A program made the position numbers and the translations under genes. A model generated the notes under the pieces. That model worked only from the letters and a program-made list of their open reading frames with translations. It was not told the origin of the DNA and made no database searches. Shown here in pieces: positions 35,500-46,353 of a stretch of 64,000 nucleotides of DNA (the first letter of the stretch is position 1; each line of letters starts with the position of its first letter). Location of the stretch: positions 12,398,310-12,462,309 of the forward strand of contig CM068322.1 of NCBI GenBank assembly GCA_034766995.1, written 5' to 3'. Source of the DNA: Acanthacorydalis orientalis. Its lineage: Eukaryota; Arthropoda; Insecta; Megaloptera; Corydalidae.

Positions 35500-36045
35500 C
35501 GTGTTTCTGTCGGTCGTTATAGAGCAACGAATTAATATTAAATTTTGCTGTAAATTAGGGAAAACTGGAACAGAAACTTATGAATTGTTGAAAACTCTGT
35601 GCAGTAATAATACCTAAATCATACTAGTATATTTGAATGATTTAAAGGTTTCAAAAATGGATGTGAGAATGTTCAAGATGACGCTAGAACAGAGCTCCGT
35701 ATCTCTCGAAATGCAGATTCAAACGTAAAAGTTCATAAAAATGTAACAAAAGATCGCTGAATGAGCCTCAGAATAATGGCAAATAATTTGGACATAAATA
35801 AGGAGAAGATTCGACAAATTTTACATGAAGATTTGAGAAAGAAGATTTGTGCGAATTTCACCCTACACAGTCTTACAGATGAATAACAACAGGGAAGAAT
35901 TGCATTGTGCGCAGACTTCATTCAAACTTGTTATAATGCATATTTTCTTAACTGCATTTCCAATGATGATGAGCTATGGGTATCCCAGTACGATCCTGAT
36001 ACGAAACATTAGAGCACATAGTGGATTGGAAAATCATTGTCAATA
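35500..36045 (+). pseudogene. N-terminal half of a mariner-type transposase
   Basis: Frame 1 reads EQRINIKFCCKLGKTGTETY and ELLKTL, the first HTH. After frame changes come MFKMTLEQ, then SRNADSNVKVHKNVTKDR and LRIMANNLDINKEKIRQILH, the second HTH. Further on come EDLRKK, LTDE, FIQTCYNAYFLNCI and NDDELWVSQYDPDTK, which holds the first catalytic Asp. Similarity ends soon after, so the second and third Asp blocks are missing. The spacing and motifs follow the mariner-type proteins in which the first catalytic Asp sits in a GDESWV-type block. Stops and frameshifts are frequent. Terminal repeats were not recognised, so no element borders are given. Confidence 0.8.
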
Positions 36046-36174
36046 TTCAAAAAGTGTGTAAATTGTGTTTATTTTCATTGTGCTAATCCAAGAATTAAAT
36101 TATTAAACGTCATATCTTGGGTTTAAATTTTTGTAAACAATCCGCATTCTATTCTTAAGGACTTAATTTTAACT

Positions 36175-36400
36175 CTTCGCTAACCATACATTTTGTATTC
36201 TTTCTGATTTTTTAACCACATTTTGATGGCGGTTGTGTCATCCTCAAAATAATAAATTACAAAAAAATCTTTTTTTATACAGATTTATAATAATTTTTCT
36301 ATATCTTAGCAATTTAAACGATTATGGAATCGTTACAGCAATGTGCATAAGAAAGAATCAAAAAATTCTATAATCAGTTAAATAGTTTAATCAGAAACAA
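36175..36400. repeat. Family L MITE, copy 5 (diverged)
   Basis: CACATTTTGATGGCGGTTGT, then CATCCTCAAAATAATAAATT and ACAAAAAAATCTTTTTT match the inner part of copy 10 (60862-61183). GCAATGTGCATAAG and TAATCAG from the opposite arm follow. Confidence 0.55.
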
Positions 36401-36915
36401 ATATAAGCCTTTTTTAAAATAAAATTTAAGCGTATTATGAAACGAATTTAGTGAAAGTGTCAAAATTGTGATTTATTTCACTCTTTTAACTTAAACAGTC
36501 TGAAAGATATTAAGATTTCAAAGACTTCTTCTTATCAAAGCTACATTTTCCTATCAAATTAATCTTTGCAACGAGCGTTAATAAATATCAGATTAAATAT
36601 TGTAATTTGTTAGCTTGAGTGTAAAAAACTATGTTTCTCTCAAAGACAGTTATTTATCTGTTATTCAAGAGTGAAATGAAAAATTAATTAGCATACATAA
36701 TGCACAAACGTCGAAATCAATAATATAGTATACAAGAAGATTCTCTGAAGCATAAAGTTTAAATTTTACAAACCAGGACTTTCATAAACAATTTATTTCT
36801 ATTTTTGTTCTTTTTTTAAATATTTTTTATATATTTACAATATATCTTGTATGATGTGGGCAAGTTATATTTAGTAAGTTATTTTTAGATAAAATTTTTA
36901 TTTTCAAATATACTT
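36400..36915. other. AT-rich stretch, nothing recognised
   Basis: No supported feature is visible. Confidence 0.5.
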
Positions 36916-36916
36916 T

Positions 36917-36934
36917 GTATGTATGTATACATAC

Positions 36935-36973
<39 letters not shown>

Positions 36974-36980
36974 CGTGCGT
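36917..36980. repeat. TA/TG microsatellite
   Basis: GTATGTATACATACATA is followed by (TA)n, then (TG)n. Confidence 0.95.
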
Positions 36981-37220
36981 TTGTGTACGTATAAATGTAT
37001 GTAAAATCAAAACAGATTCATGAATTATAGATCAGTTAGAATAATCTCATGTTTCATATTATGTTCATTAACTATTCTGTTAATGAATTCATTTCATTCC
37101 TATTCGAAAGCTGTATAACAACGTTTCTAATACGCAGTAAAGATAATGTATTACAAACTTACAGACAATGGTTATCAAAAATATTTTCTGATACGATCAC
37201 ATATTAATAAAGTACAATAT

Positions 37221-37680
37221 TCATCACGTGTTATCATTAGAGAGACAGGATGTCAATGTTAACATCGAAATGAATTATTACTGGAATTACTTTACGCGGA
37301 AACCGTAATCACCTGTTACCGAACGCGCACACCGTCCACACATCAATGTCGTCAAACTGAAAAGCACAATCACGTGGTATGTGAAAACAAATAATATTTC
37401 CACCGACAAATTCTAGGAAACCGGTTTACCCCATTTGTGGAAAATCAATAAATGGTACGTTCGCAGTATTTAGATGCAACGTGGCCAATTTTCCGGGTAT
37501 GTGACGACGGCGCGTCGTGTTTTACGGCGAATCAAATTTCAATTACGGTCATACGAGCCGAAATGTACAATAATGAAATTAATTTTGACGTCGGATTAGC
37601 ACGCAGGAATTATGTGAATGTATGTCCACGTTTTAATAAATGTATCGTTCGTGTAATCTAAATTGGGTTCAGTTGGCGAA
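37221..37680. promoter_or_regulatory. Candidate cis-regulatory block with Grainyhead and E-box motifs
   Basis: About 460 bp with notably higher G+C. It holds CACGTG at 37225 and 37371, CACCTG at 37310, and the palindrome AAACCGGTTT at 37418-37427, which fits the Grainyhead consensus. A 69-codon frame at 37452-37661 crosses the second half. It has no recognisable domain, and I cannot exclude a short exon. Function is inferred from motif content and composition only. Confidence 0.35.
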
Positions 37681-37753
37681 CGATTCTATCAAACACGATT
37701 TAATTACAGTACCTTTTTTAAATTTTATTATGTATTCTTTTTAATTGGACTTA

Positions 37754-37762
37754 GTATGTATG

Positions 37763-37796
<34 letters not shown>
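37754..37796. repeat. (TA)n(CA)n microsatellite
   Basis: TA run then CA run, ending exactly where the mariner fragment begins. Confidence 0.95.
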
Positions 37797-37945
37797 TCGT
37801 CTTCGCCTTCTTCGATGCTCTTTCACCAATCGTTATCCATTGCTTTGACTGGTACTTCGACTAAGGTGTGTAGTGCCGGATCCATGTTTCATCCACGGTG
37901 ACAAATTGACCCAAAAAGGCCTGCTCGTTTTTTTCCATTTTTGCG
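37797..37945 (-). pseudogene. Mariner transposase piece with intact first catalytic Asp
   Basis: Minus-strand translation gives MEKNEQAFLGQFVTVDETW, then IRHYTP, a stop, SKYQSKQWITIGERASKKAK. VDETW-HHYTP-SK-QSKQW is the hallmark first-Asp block of mariner transposases. The catalytic Asp is present. An in-frame stop replaces the Glu after TP, and the second and third Asp blocks are missing because the fragment ends in the CA repeat. Confidence 0.88.
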
Positions 37946-38061
37946 ACAACTGCTAGAATGCTCGCTTCAAACATCTATAGAAGTGAATAACGTGTCGCTT
38001 CTGAATGAATGGTGGTGCCATATCGTAGAAATTAACCAAACTTATCAAACGACCCACGTGT
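37797..38061 (-). mobile_element. Mauritiana-type mariner fragment with 5' terminus
   Basis: Read on minus, the terminus CGTGGGTCGTTTGATAAGT abuts a TA near 38061 and matches the 3' terminus at 9162-9181. A short 5' leader follows, and then transposase sequence begins mid-protein, so the N-terminal HTH region is deleted. The fragment is bounded on both sides by microsatellites. Confidence 0.82.
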
Positions 38062-38078
38062 ATATGTGTGTGTATATA

Positions 38079-38121
<43 letters not shown>
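38056..38121. repeat. TG/(TA)n microsatellite
   Basis: TG run then a long TA run, directly outside the mariner terminus. Confidence 0.95.
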
Positions 38122-38124
<3 letters not shown>

Positions 38125-39340
38125 TGTTAATAAGTAAGTGTTGTATAAACTTAGCACAATCCAAAATATTTTCTTAGAGAAGTAACTATAAAAGTTTCTT
38201 TTTTAATAATTTCATTGTATAAAAAAAAAACTTTTTTACATGCACTCATTTTTCATTTTGTCGGAGAAAAAACATACTTTTTCATACTTTTTTTTAAAAA
38301 AAAATACATTTTTCTATTCAACCATAGATATGCCAATAATCATTTGAATGTTTTTAGTTATAGCTTCATTGTTACAGTTTCGTTAAGATAAGAAAAAATG
38401 ATTAAGATTGGAGAATAAAATGTAATAAGTATATCACTTGAAAAAATATATAAATTATTAATAGCATTTAACTGATTCAGATAAAAAAATAATAAACTTT
38501 CGTACAAAAACATGAAAAAAATTATGTGTTACCCTAAAGTAGTAATGACAGTATTTAGCAATTTAATGGTAGCTTTCAATACCACAGGTTCCTATTGAAT
38601 CTTAGACTATTTAACATCTTAATTTTTTAATTGCTAGTAATTAACAAAAATATTTTGTCATGGGCGTATTTTATATACTCTTCATAAAATTAACTTTTAT
38701 TTCGTTTATTACTTTCTTAGTTCTATAGAAGTTCAGGATATACCAAATAGAATAATAAAAAAGTATTGATTACAGTGTTATTTTTATTTTAATAATGAAA
38801 ACATTTTAAAAAATTGAATAATTATTTCGTGGAAAAAATAAGACGTTAAAGATTGAAAGTTTAGAAATTGATCAATATTTCTGATAAAGAACATTGTGCT
38901 ATTAAATAAATGATGATTACAGTGATAAATTTTATGAAATTTGTAACTGAAAGTTTACAGAATTACATTGAAAAAGTAATAACTTGTGCGCACAATAGGA
39001 AAGATTACTTATCAAATATTGATTTTTTTACAAGGTATGTAATTTTCCACGAATTACAAAAATAAGTGCTTAAACAGATTGTTTTTTATAATAGCAGAAG
39101 AAATAAAATATGATTATTCAACACAAATTGTAATAACTTTCGTTATTTGAAACAAAGAAGTCGATTTGAATAATTTGTAAAAAAATGAATTGAAATCTGA
39201 AAACGTAAATATTTGAACGCTTACATTTTTTAGAAATTGTGAATCTTTGATTCACAATATATGAGTTTATTAATTGGAAATTTTAATTATCTTTATTTTA
39301 TCTATCTTAAGGTATATTAAATTAAAGCATGGGACATATA

Positions 39341-39345
<5 letters not shown>
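38122..39345. other. AT-rich stretch, nothing recognised
   Basis: Only homopolymer runs of A and T are seen; no reading frame or repeat is supported. Confidence 0.5.

Positions 39346-39384
<39 letters not shown>
39346..39384. repeat. (TA)n microsatellite at the Tigger left border
   Basis: Pure TA run that abuts the transposon terminus. Confidence 0.95.
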
Positions 39385-39387
<3 letters not shown>

Positions 39388-40435
39388 CCCTCGCTGAACG
39401 ACCGTAATTGGTGCATGACTAACGGTCGTTGTATAAGGCAAGTATAATATACAAACCTTCTAATTGGTGCAAATCCACCAAAATCCTAATCGTACATTAT
39501 CTAAAATTTAATTTTAAAGCTACGTACAAGAAATGAAAATAAATTATTTTGCTTCACCTTTTATTGATAACAATCTGTTTTTATTCGATGGTGGCCCAAA
39601 TAATCAATTTGCCATGTTGGTCTTTAGAGGAAAAATTACCCTCCATGAAAAATTCTAGTAATTCACTACTAGAAGGGGAATCAATTCTAACCCTTTTCAT
39701 GTCAGTTGCACTAGATTGGGTGGAAGTTAAGGCTTCGCTGAAAAACCTATGCAGAATGGACTGCCTCTACCTATTTTTTTCAATTTGTAAAAGTAGGCAA
39801 TCACATTATCCTTAAACTGGCACACATGCACTTTAGTCTTTTCAATTTCCAGATGGAATTTCATTTTACTTTCAACAGTTGCCTATGCACTTAACAAGCT
39901 TTTTTATTCGTCACTACTCATAACATGGAGGTTTTTTTCTTCTCCCCACTATCTCTCTCCCCTTCAATCACCTCCTCCAACTACTGATTTCCTCTGTTGC
40001 CAACTCCTGGTGATGATCTTCAACTAGGGATTGAACATCATCCGCATTCACCTCCAGACTCATAGATTCACCCAGGGTGACGATGTCCTGTTCATCCTCA
40101 TCAACACAATCAGAAAAACCATTAAAATCACGATCATACATCAGATCGGGCCATAGTGGTCTCCAGGAGGAGTTTAGTACAGTGACATCACTCCATTCAT
40201 TCACAATCAATTTCACAGCATGGAGGATATTATAATGCTTTTTCCAAAACTCTTTAAAGGCCATTTAATTGTTTAGGGTAGCATCGAAATATGCCCCGTG
40301 ACTGAGTTCTCCATCACGCTATAGTGCAGTCAGTCACGGTCGTTATTTCATGAGATATGATCCTCTTGTGATGAGCAATGCGTGCTTCATGAAGCCCGGT
40401 CGTTGTGCGATCAGTCGTTCGGCGATGTTCTACTG
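39383..40435 (-). mobile_element. Tigger/pogo-like transposon, internally deleted
   Basis: Left terminus TTAGACCCTCGCTGAACGAC and complement of the right terminus CAGTAGAACATCGCCGAACG form an inverted repeat. It is followed on both sides by a second block CGGTCGTTGT, partner CACAACGACCGGGC. TA flanks both ends (39381-39382 and 40436-40437). CAGTAGA-CCTCGC termini and TA duplications are typical of insect Tigger elements. At 1053 bp it is well short of a complete element of 2 kb or more. Confidence 0.88.
39968..40264 (-). pseudogene. C-terminal part of Tigger/CENP-B-like transposase
   Basis: The 98-codon minus frame contains KEFWKKHYNILHAVKLIVNE, then SWRPLWPDLMYD, DIVTLGESMSLEVNADDVQS and LVEDHHQELATEE. 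This is the conserved region after the DDE domain of Tigger transposases (FW-K-YNILDAI, W-KLWPE, LEV-EDVEELVEEH-EELT). Weaker coding similarity continues to about 39830 (VCQFKDNVIAYFYKL). The CENP-B DNA-binding domain and the catalytic triad are absent. The ATG at 40264 is internal to the ancestral protein. Confidence 0.88.
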
Positions 40436-40437
40436 TA

Positions 40438-40492
<55 letters not shown>
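40436..40492. repeat. (TG)n(TA)n microsatellite at the Tigger right border
   Basis: Starts at the TA target duplication of the Tigger element. Confidence 0.95.
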
Positions 40493-40496
<4 letters not shown>

Positions 40497-40552
40497 CCTG
40501 CCTAGTAAATTTGAATATTTAGAAATAAAGGTACGTGCACGAATCAAGTTAA

Positions 40553-40560
40553 TTATATAT

Positions 40561-40617
<57 letters not shown>
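40553..40617. repeat. (CA)n(TA)n microsatellite
   Basis: It mirrors the preceding TG/TA tract across a unique spacer of 60 bp, giving a nearly palindromic pair. Confidence 0.95.
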
Positions 40618-40618
<1 letters not shown>

Positions 40619-42365
40619 CGTACATCTGTAACCCGTAACATTAAATAACGGCCGAGATTTACTCTAAAATAACAAAACTTCTACATTAATTAAGTGCTTC
40701 AACCGTCATTTACATATATCTCTTTCCTCGTCTATTTTAACGATAGCATAGCGAATTTTTGTGAACACGATGTTATGCATACAAATTTGCATTCTCGAAG
40801 AGATTAACGTACCTAAAACATTGTACATAACTAATGTTTACTACTCACGAAACGCAAGTACGTCATAGAAACATATGTAACTTTGCACACACCTGTAAAG
40901 AAATGTCTTCACTTCTACACATAAATGATAGTATTAATGCATTTTTTTTAAAAAAAATGCTTAAAAAGATTAATGTAAACACAAAATCTGCAATTTTTCA
41001 ATTTTTTCCAATAAAAAAGTTTTTTTTACATGACTAAATATTATCTTATATAATCTATGTACTTCTATTGGGATTGTTATTTATAAAATTATGAAAAAAA
41101 ATGCTAAGAAACGAAACACATTTCTGTATTATTTCAATATTAATAAAATTGATATCGTTTTAAAAAACTTCACATGCAAAAAAATAGTGAAAACTGTCAA
41201 AAAAATAGTGTAAATAAATAGAGAAAAAACACCTATGAAATGATAAGAGTCGTACAATGATTGTACTTTATCTGCATTTATTTTTAAATAAAGTTATGTA
41301 CGTTTGTTTTTTTGTACTTGCGATTCCCCATTGATAGGTTACCCTGCTGCTCTTAATCCTTTTTCATCTGTGTAGTAATTTGTCAGAAATAATTTTTTGA
41401 AGGACTAAAAATATTTAGGAAAAGCCATATTTGTTGAAATAGGAAATAAATATGATATTACATAGGAGTTAAAATTGTTATGTGCAGAGAGATAAAAAGC
41501 ATATTTTTTATACAATCAAACTCTCTTTCTAACTCATGCTAAGGGTATGGCATTGACTATCCCCGTATTTTACTCTTAATGTGTTGTCTTGGTGGTCTAC
41601 GTTTTTTTAGATCATCCGTGTCTGTTCTCCATCACTATTTTTGCTACGTTTACTAGTTTCAAATGGATGTTCGAGTTTCTAACATTTTCTTGAATATGAC
41701 ACACTTATCGAAACTATTAATGGAAAATAGATAGTAATATAATCCAAAAGAGCGAAGACCATCAGGATAACGTATTAATTGGATCACAAGTATAAATATG
41801 TACAATTATATTTGTATTTTTATTGTAATTATGTTTTACTGTATATTATTGTATTTTTCTTATTATAGTTTTACTGTATATTATTTCATTTCTCGTAAAA
41901 AAAATAGTATCTGATAATTTAAAAAAGAACAACTTACTAGAAATTTTAAATACCACGACTTAAAGTTATAGATGTAAATATTGATAAAAAACCGATAAGT
42001 TATTATTTCATAAATAATGTGATTTTATTTCCAAACAAATGATTCTATTATATACATTTTTGTACAGTGTTTAAAAGGATTAATTTGCATTAATTTCAAA
42101 AATATAAAATGTACTTCTTGGAGCCTTAAAATCTATTTAAAGATAGCATACGTGCTGAAATTAGTAGTTGAACACAAAAACGGTAATTTAAGACGGCTTA
42201 GGCAATCAGGATTGTATATTTAATCAAAAATATTTTCATTTATAACAAGTGTATGTCAATTTTCAAAATAATTATATAAATTTGAAGAACAAACCTCTCA
42301 CATTATACAATTATTTTTTAAAAAAAAACTATCATGAATAGTAAATATATGAATAGTAACAAGAC
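40618..42365. other. Unique stretch, nothing recognised
   Basis: Slightly G+C-richer at 40620-40900 and 41500-41700. A 67-codon frame at 40834-41037 has no motif. Confidence 0.5.
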
Positions 42366-42369
42366 CAAG

Positions 42370-42515
42370 AATGAGGTCAATAAACAGGTGGGATAAGGAA
42401 ATTAATTTTTTTTATTAGAAATCATTGGCGAAAGAGAGGTATCCAATCGTACAAAATGAAAAATTATTGAAGAGGCCTTTATCTAGCAATGGATTGATAG
42501 AGGCTGATAATAATG

Positions 42516-42522
<7 letters not shown>
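42370..42522 (+). mobile_element. LINE (RTE-like) 3' end, copy 2
   Basis: It encodes RPRMRSINRWDKEI, then after a frame change SLAKERYPIVQNEK and LLKRPLSSNGLIEADNN. The nucleotide block GAGGCCTTTATCTAGCAATG with GATTGATAGAGGCTGA is the same 3' end as the minus-strand copy at 3991-4060. It ends in ATA/ATG-like triplets that run into (TA)n. Confidence 0.78.

Positions 42523-42556
<34 letters not shown>
42518..42556. repeat. (TA)n at LINE 3' tail
   Basis: TA run immediately downstream of the LINE copy. Confidence 0.95.
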
Positions 42557-42759
42557 TTCGTCGATATCTATCCCTAATTTAAGTAAACAATGTTGGTGTA
42601 CCTTAATGAAACAATTAATTGTAGCGTGTTGACATTCTTAGTGAAATCTTTTAATTTATTATTCTTTTATAATTATTTTTGAATATATTTTTTTATATTT
42701 TATTGTAAACGGTTATGTTAAAAAAATCATTATAATTAAATAAGTAGTGGGTTTATTAA

Positions 42760-43009
42760 GTCCTGGTTTACATTAGGATAATAGGCGGTAGAGTACAGTG
42801 GCAGAGTGCGTACTATCCTGTTACTAGCATAATATTAACACTTTGGGATAGTGAAAGTAGAGTACTAAAGATAGTAGCGGGTAGAACAGATTGGATAGGA
42901 CATATGGAATAGTGCACTCTACTTATCCTCTTCTCCCACCACAGTCGAGGTCTAGAGAAAATGTAGGCTAGTACTCTCTACCGCTTACTATCTTAATGTA
43001 AACTAGCCC
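42760..43009. mobile_element. TAA-target MITE (PIF/Harbinger-like), 250 bp
   Basis: Left terminus GTCCTGGTTTACATTAGGAT continues to AATAGGCGGTAGAGTAC. The right complement GGGCTAGTTTACATTAAGAT continues to AGTAAGCGGTAGAGAGTAC. The TIR is about 40 bp. TAA flanks both ends (42757-42759 and 43010-43012). A 3-bp TWA duplication with a GGG-type start is characteristic of PIF/Harbinger elements. No coding sequence is present. Confidence 0.85.
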
Positions 43010-43012
43010 TAA

Positions 43013-44150
43013 GTACTAAAAGTATACAATAGACCGAAAAACCTGTATAATTCAAATAAGGTAAAAACATCAAAACCACTACAAGGATATGGATTTTTGA
43101 TGTAGTCCATTTGCTAACATCCACCATGTTAGGAATGAGAAATAGTCACTATATCAGACTCGTAGCTATATACCTCTGTATTTTTAATTCATTACAGCTT
43201 ATGAGCCATCTTCAGGTATATTGCTAATATATAGTATATAGACAACCGACCTAAAAGTTACTCAAAAATCAAAACTATACAAGTAACTTAAGAGACCAAA
43301 ACAATCAAGATAATGTTATAAGATAGTAACGATTAAAGACATGTACAATGTGCAAAATCAAAACAAAGCCATGCAGACAGCGTGCTTGTTGTTTTAAGTT
43401 AGAGACTGATTTTTCATTATATAACTAAAATGTTAATTTTTCTGATTAATGTAGTTGTCAGAAACTGCTATCTTCCAAATAATTTGTTTACTTTTTTTAA
43501 TGTACAGAAAACCACCAGATTTCTGACTTATTAATTTTATTATCCTAAATATAAGCAATAAGTATTCACAAAAGATTTCAGATAATAAAGTGAGATGTCT
43601 ATAACGTGATGAAATATATACCTGAACGTATCTCTAGACATGAATAGGTGAAAAGCGTATAGAATCCTTAAGCAGAATTTGGCATTATTATAATAATGAA
43701 TATAATACATAAAACAAAAATAGGAATTTCAAAAAAATCTCTGATTAATAGGTTAAAAACATTTAGTTGTATATTGAAAATTCCTGCCTGAATTGTATTA
43801 GTAATTTTGTAGTTGAAAGTAAAAAAAAAGAAAAAAAATGCTAATCAACTAAAAGCATTTTCACTTTATTTATATTTATCAAGCAAATTGTTAGATTAAT
43901 ATTTATAATGATTATTACAGGAATTTATTTCGTTTTTTCCACACATAAAATACAATTTACTCACGCAATTTGATTCAGTAAAGGCTAACAAAGCATTTCT
44001 TTAATCAATAACATTCTTTTATACATATTTTATATAACCAATTGTATTGAATACATAAATAACGTACAGTTACAGTTTGTATTTCATTTTCAAGAAGCGA
44101 AACTATATTTTGTTATTGAAACTATAATCCAGTTTAATTTTCCTCGAAAT
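43013..44150. other. Unique stretch, nothing recognised
   Basis: No supported feature is visible. Confidence 0.5.
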
Positions 44151-44153
44151 ATA

Positions 44154-44688
44154 TGAGATTGACAGAGAAATAATTGCGGTTTATGACCTTCCAATTCATA
44201 TACATTTTTTAATTTAAGTGGTTCAGTACTGTTTGATGGCTAACACTTAACTTCTGTGCAAGCTCTCGAATTGTTGTGCGTCGTTTTAATTCAACTAACC
44301 CCTTCAGTTGGCCGTTATGAGGTGAAAAAGGACACCCGCGACCTTCATCTTCAAGGCTCTTGTGCCCAGCACGAAATTTTTGGAACCATCATTGCACAAT
44401 ACGTTCCTTAACAGTACCCACACCAAAAACATTGTTAAGTTTACAAGCAATTTCTGCTACTTTACCACCCGTTTTGAACTCTGCTCTTATTTGCTATTTT
44501 TCCATCTCTAATTCAATAATCCAACTTGAAGCAAAATAATAAAACCAAAGTCGATGTTACCAAAATACAGGAAAACATATTTTAAAATAATATTAACATG
44601 AACACGATGAAATGACACTTCCATTGAAAAAAATAAGGTTAGAATTCAGAAACCAAAAATCGCAATTATTTTCATCCTATCAACCTAA
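44154..44688 (-). mobile_element. Short mariner subfamily, copy 1 (535 bp)
   Basis: The minus-strand 5' terminus is TTAGGTTGATAGGATGAAAA. The 3' terminus complement gives AATAATTGCGG near 44168. Both ends abut TA. It retains the 5' UTR and the N-terminal transposase region, then jumps to the 3' terminal 45 bp. The deletion junction is within about 20 bp of that in the 45773 copy. Confidence 0.9.
44225..44505 (-). pseudogene. Mariner transposase N-terminus (HTH region)
   Basis: Minus translation gives MEK-QIRAEFKTGGKVAEIA, then CKLNNVFGVGTVKERIVQWW, FQKFRAGHKSLEDEGRGCPF, SPHNGQLKGLVELKRRTTIR and ELAQKLSVSHQTVLNHL. This is the two-HTH DNA-binding half of a mariner transposase. One stop lies early, near the start. 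No catalytic residue remains, because the frame runs into the 3' terminal region. A protein limited to these helices could at most bind ends; that is speculation. Confidence 0.88.
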
Positions 44689-44691
44689 TAT

Positions 44692-45730
44692 TTATTTTTC
44701 TGCTAATATTTAGTTTTTATGTTCTACAGCTAATTTCAGCACTTATTCTATCTTCAGATAACTGTAAATAACTAATATTAGTTAAATAGTAGACCCGTTT
44801 ATATATTTTTTTATTAAAAAGTAGTTTATTCTTTCAAAATATCAAATACTGCATAGGTATTTGCATTTTTGTTCATTTAATGTTATGTTTATATATTTAT
44901 AGATTTTTAAGGATGTAAAATTCTATACCTTCATTTCGATTGTTTATTAATAACACGATATTATTTGTCTTCTACGCGCACCATAAAAAAACAGCTTTCT
45001 ATATCTTGATATTTTCCAAATTTGTCTAAGTAAATGACTCTCAACTGATTCACTTCGTGCTTGACTAAAGTTTTAGTGCAGCTATATAAATGCATTTTCT
45101 TATTCTCACCGTATTCTCCCGTTGCGCATTTCACCCTTTCTTTATATTTCATAAATACTTAAAAATCATTTATATTAATACATTAAAAAAATAACTAAAT
45201 AACCACATTGAAACTTTATTGATTTATGAATTTGTTTATAAATTGTACTGCTCTTTTCTGTTACTTTTAATTTTCTTCTGTTACTTTATAAATTAATTTT
45301 GATATAACATGAACAGTACACTAATAAATATAAATAGAAAAAGTTTCTCTGGTGCGAGAGTACTAAAGTGGATTACCGCCATAAAGAAATTATAACTATA
45401 AAACTATATTACAGAAATTATACGACAACATTTCAACGTTCAGTAAAGGAACGAGATCATAACTGAAACTTGTTTTCACAATTTAATAACTAGAATAAGT
45501 GATAAAGTAAATTCTTTATACAACGAACTTTTCAGAAATGATATTGAACTTCACTAAAAGTTTTATAAGGAATTAATACGATTAATACTAAAGGCATTAG
45601 CTCTTTTGAAACAATTTGTAACACAGAAAAAATAAATAAAGAATATTTTTAATAATGGGTAAGGCTAAAATTTAAAATAATTATTTATAATATTAGTATA
45701 ATAATATTAGTATGATATTTAATTCCACAA
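44692..45730. other. AT-rich stretch, nothing recognised
   Basis: A 63-codon minus frame at 44961-45152 (MKYKERVKCATGEYGENKKM) has a more balanced composition than its surroundings, but I recognise no family. Confidence 0.4.
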
Positions 45731-45731
45731 G

Positions 45732-45732
<1 letters not shown>

Positions 45733-45773
<41 letters not shown>
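45733..45773. repeat. (TA)n at mariner 5' border
   Basis: TA run ending at the mariner terminus GGTTGGTAGGAAAATAATTG. Confidence 0.95.
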
Positions 45774-45775
<2 letters not shown>

Positions 45776-46353
45776 TTGGTAGGAAAATAATTGCGGACTT
45801 TGTTTTCTGAATTATAATCTTATTTTTTTCAATGAAAATGTCATTTCATCGTGTTCACGTTAATATTATTTTAAAGTACATTTTTCGGTCTATATTTGGT
45901 AACATCGACTTTGGTTTTATTATTATTTGGTTTTACTTTAAATAGAGCTATTGAATTAAAGATGGAAAAGAACCAAATATGAATAATTATTTGTGAGTTT
46001 AAAACGGTTGGTAAAATAGCAGAAACTGTTCTAAACGATGTCCGAATCTAAACGATGGTTTTGGTGTGGGTACTGTTAAGGAAGGTGCAGTGCAATGGTG
46101 GTTTAAAAAATGTCATGCTGGGTACGAGACCCTTGAAGATGAAGGTCACGGGTGTTATTCGCCAGTTCATAACGACCAACTGGATGCGTTATTTTAATTA
46201 GAACCACTCTCAGTAATTCGAGAGCTTGCATAAAAGTTAGGTGTTAGTTCTCAAACAGTTCTGAACCACAAAAACAGCTAGGAAAATCAAAAAAGAGAAA
46301 AATGTATATGAATTTGAAGGCGATAAACCGCAATTATTTTTCTACTAACGTAA
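45773..46353 (+). mobile_element. Short mariner subfamily, copy 2 (about 580 bp)
   Basis: The 5' terminus is GGTTGGTAGGAAAATAATTG and the 3' terminus ACCGCAATTATTTTTCTACT, followed by TAATA. The 5' UTR and N-terminal coding match the 44154-44688 copy base by base with moderate divergence. It carries about 20 extra bases at the deletion junction (AAACAGCTAGGAAAATC). Confidence 0.9.
45962..46270 (+). pseudogene. Mariner transposase N-terminus, second copy
   Basis: Starts MEKNQI, meets a stop, then ICEFKTVGKIAETV. After a frame change it continues FGVGTVKEGAVQWWFKKCHA, GYETLEDEGHGCYSPVHNDQ and then SVIRELA-KLGVSSQTVLNH. It has the same domain content as the minus-strand copy, with more stops. 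No catalytic Asp is encoded. Confidence 0.85.

Noticed and set aside
40314..40638. Open frames on both strands across 40.3-40.6 kb
   Set aside because: Mostly IYIYIY from (TA)n arrays joined to Tigger terminus sequence; not genes.
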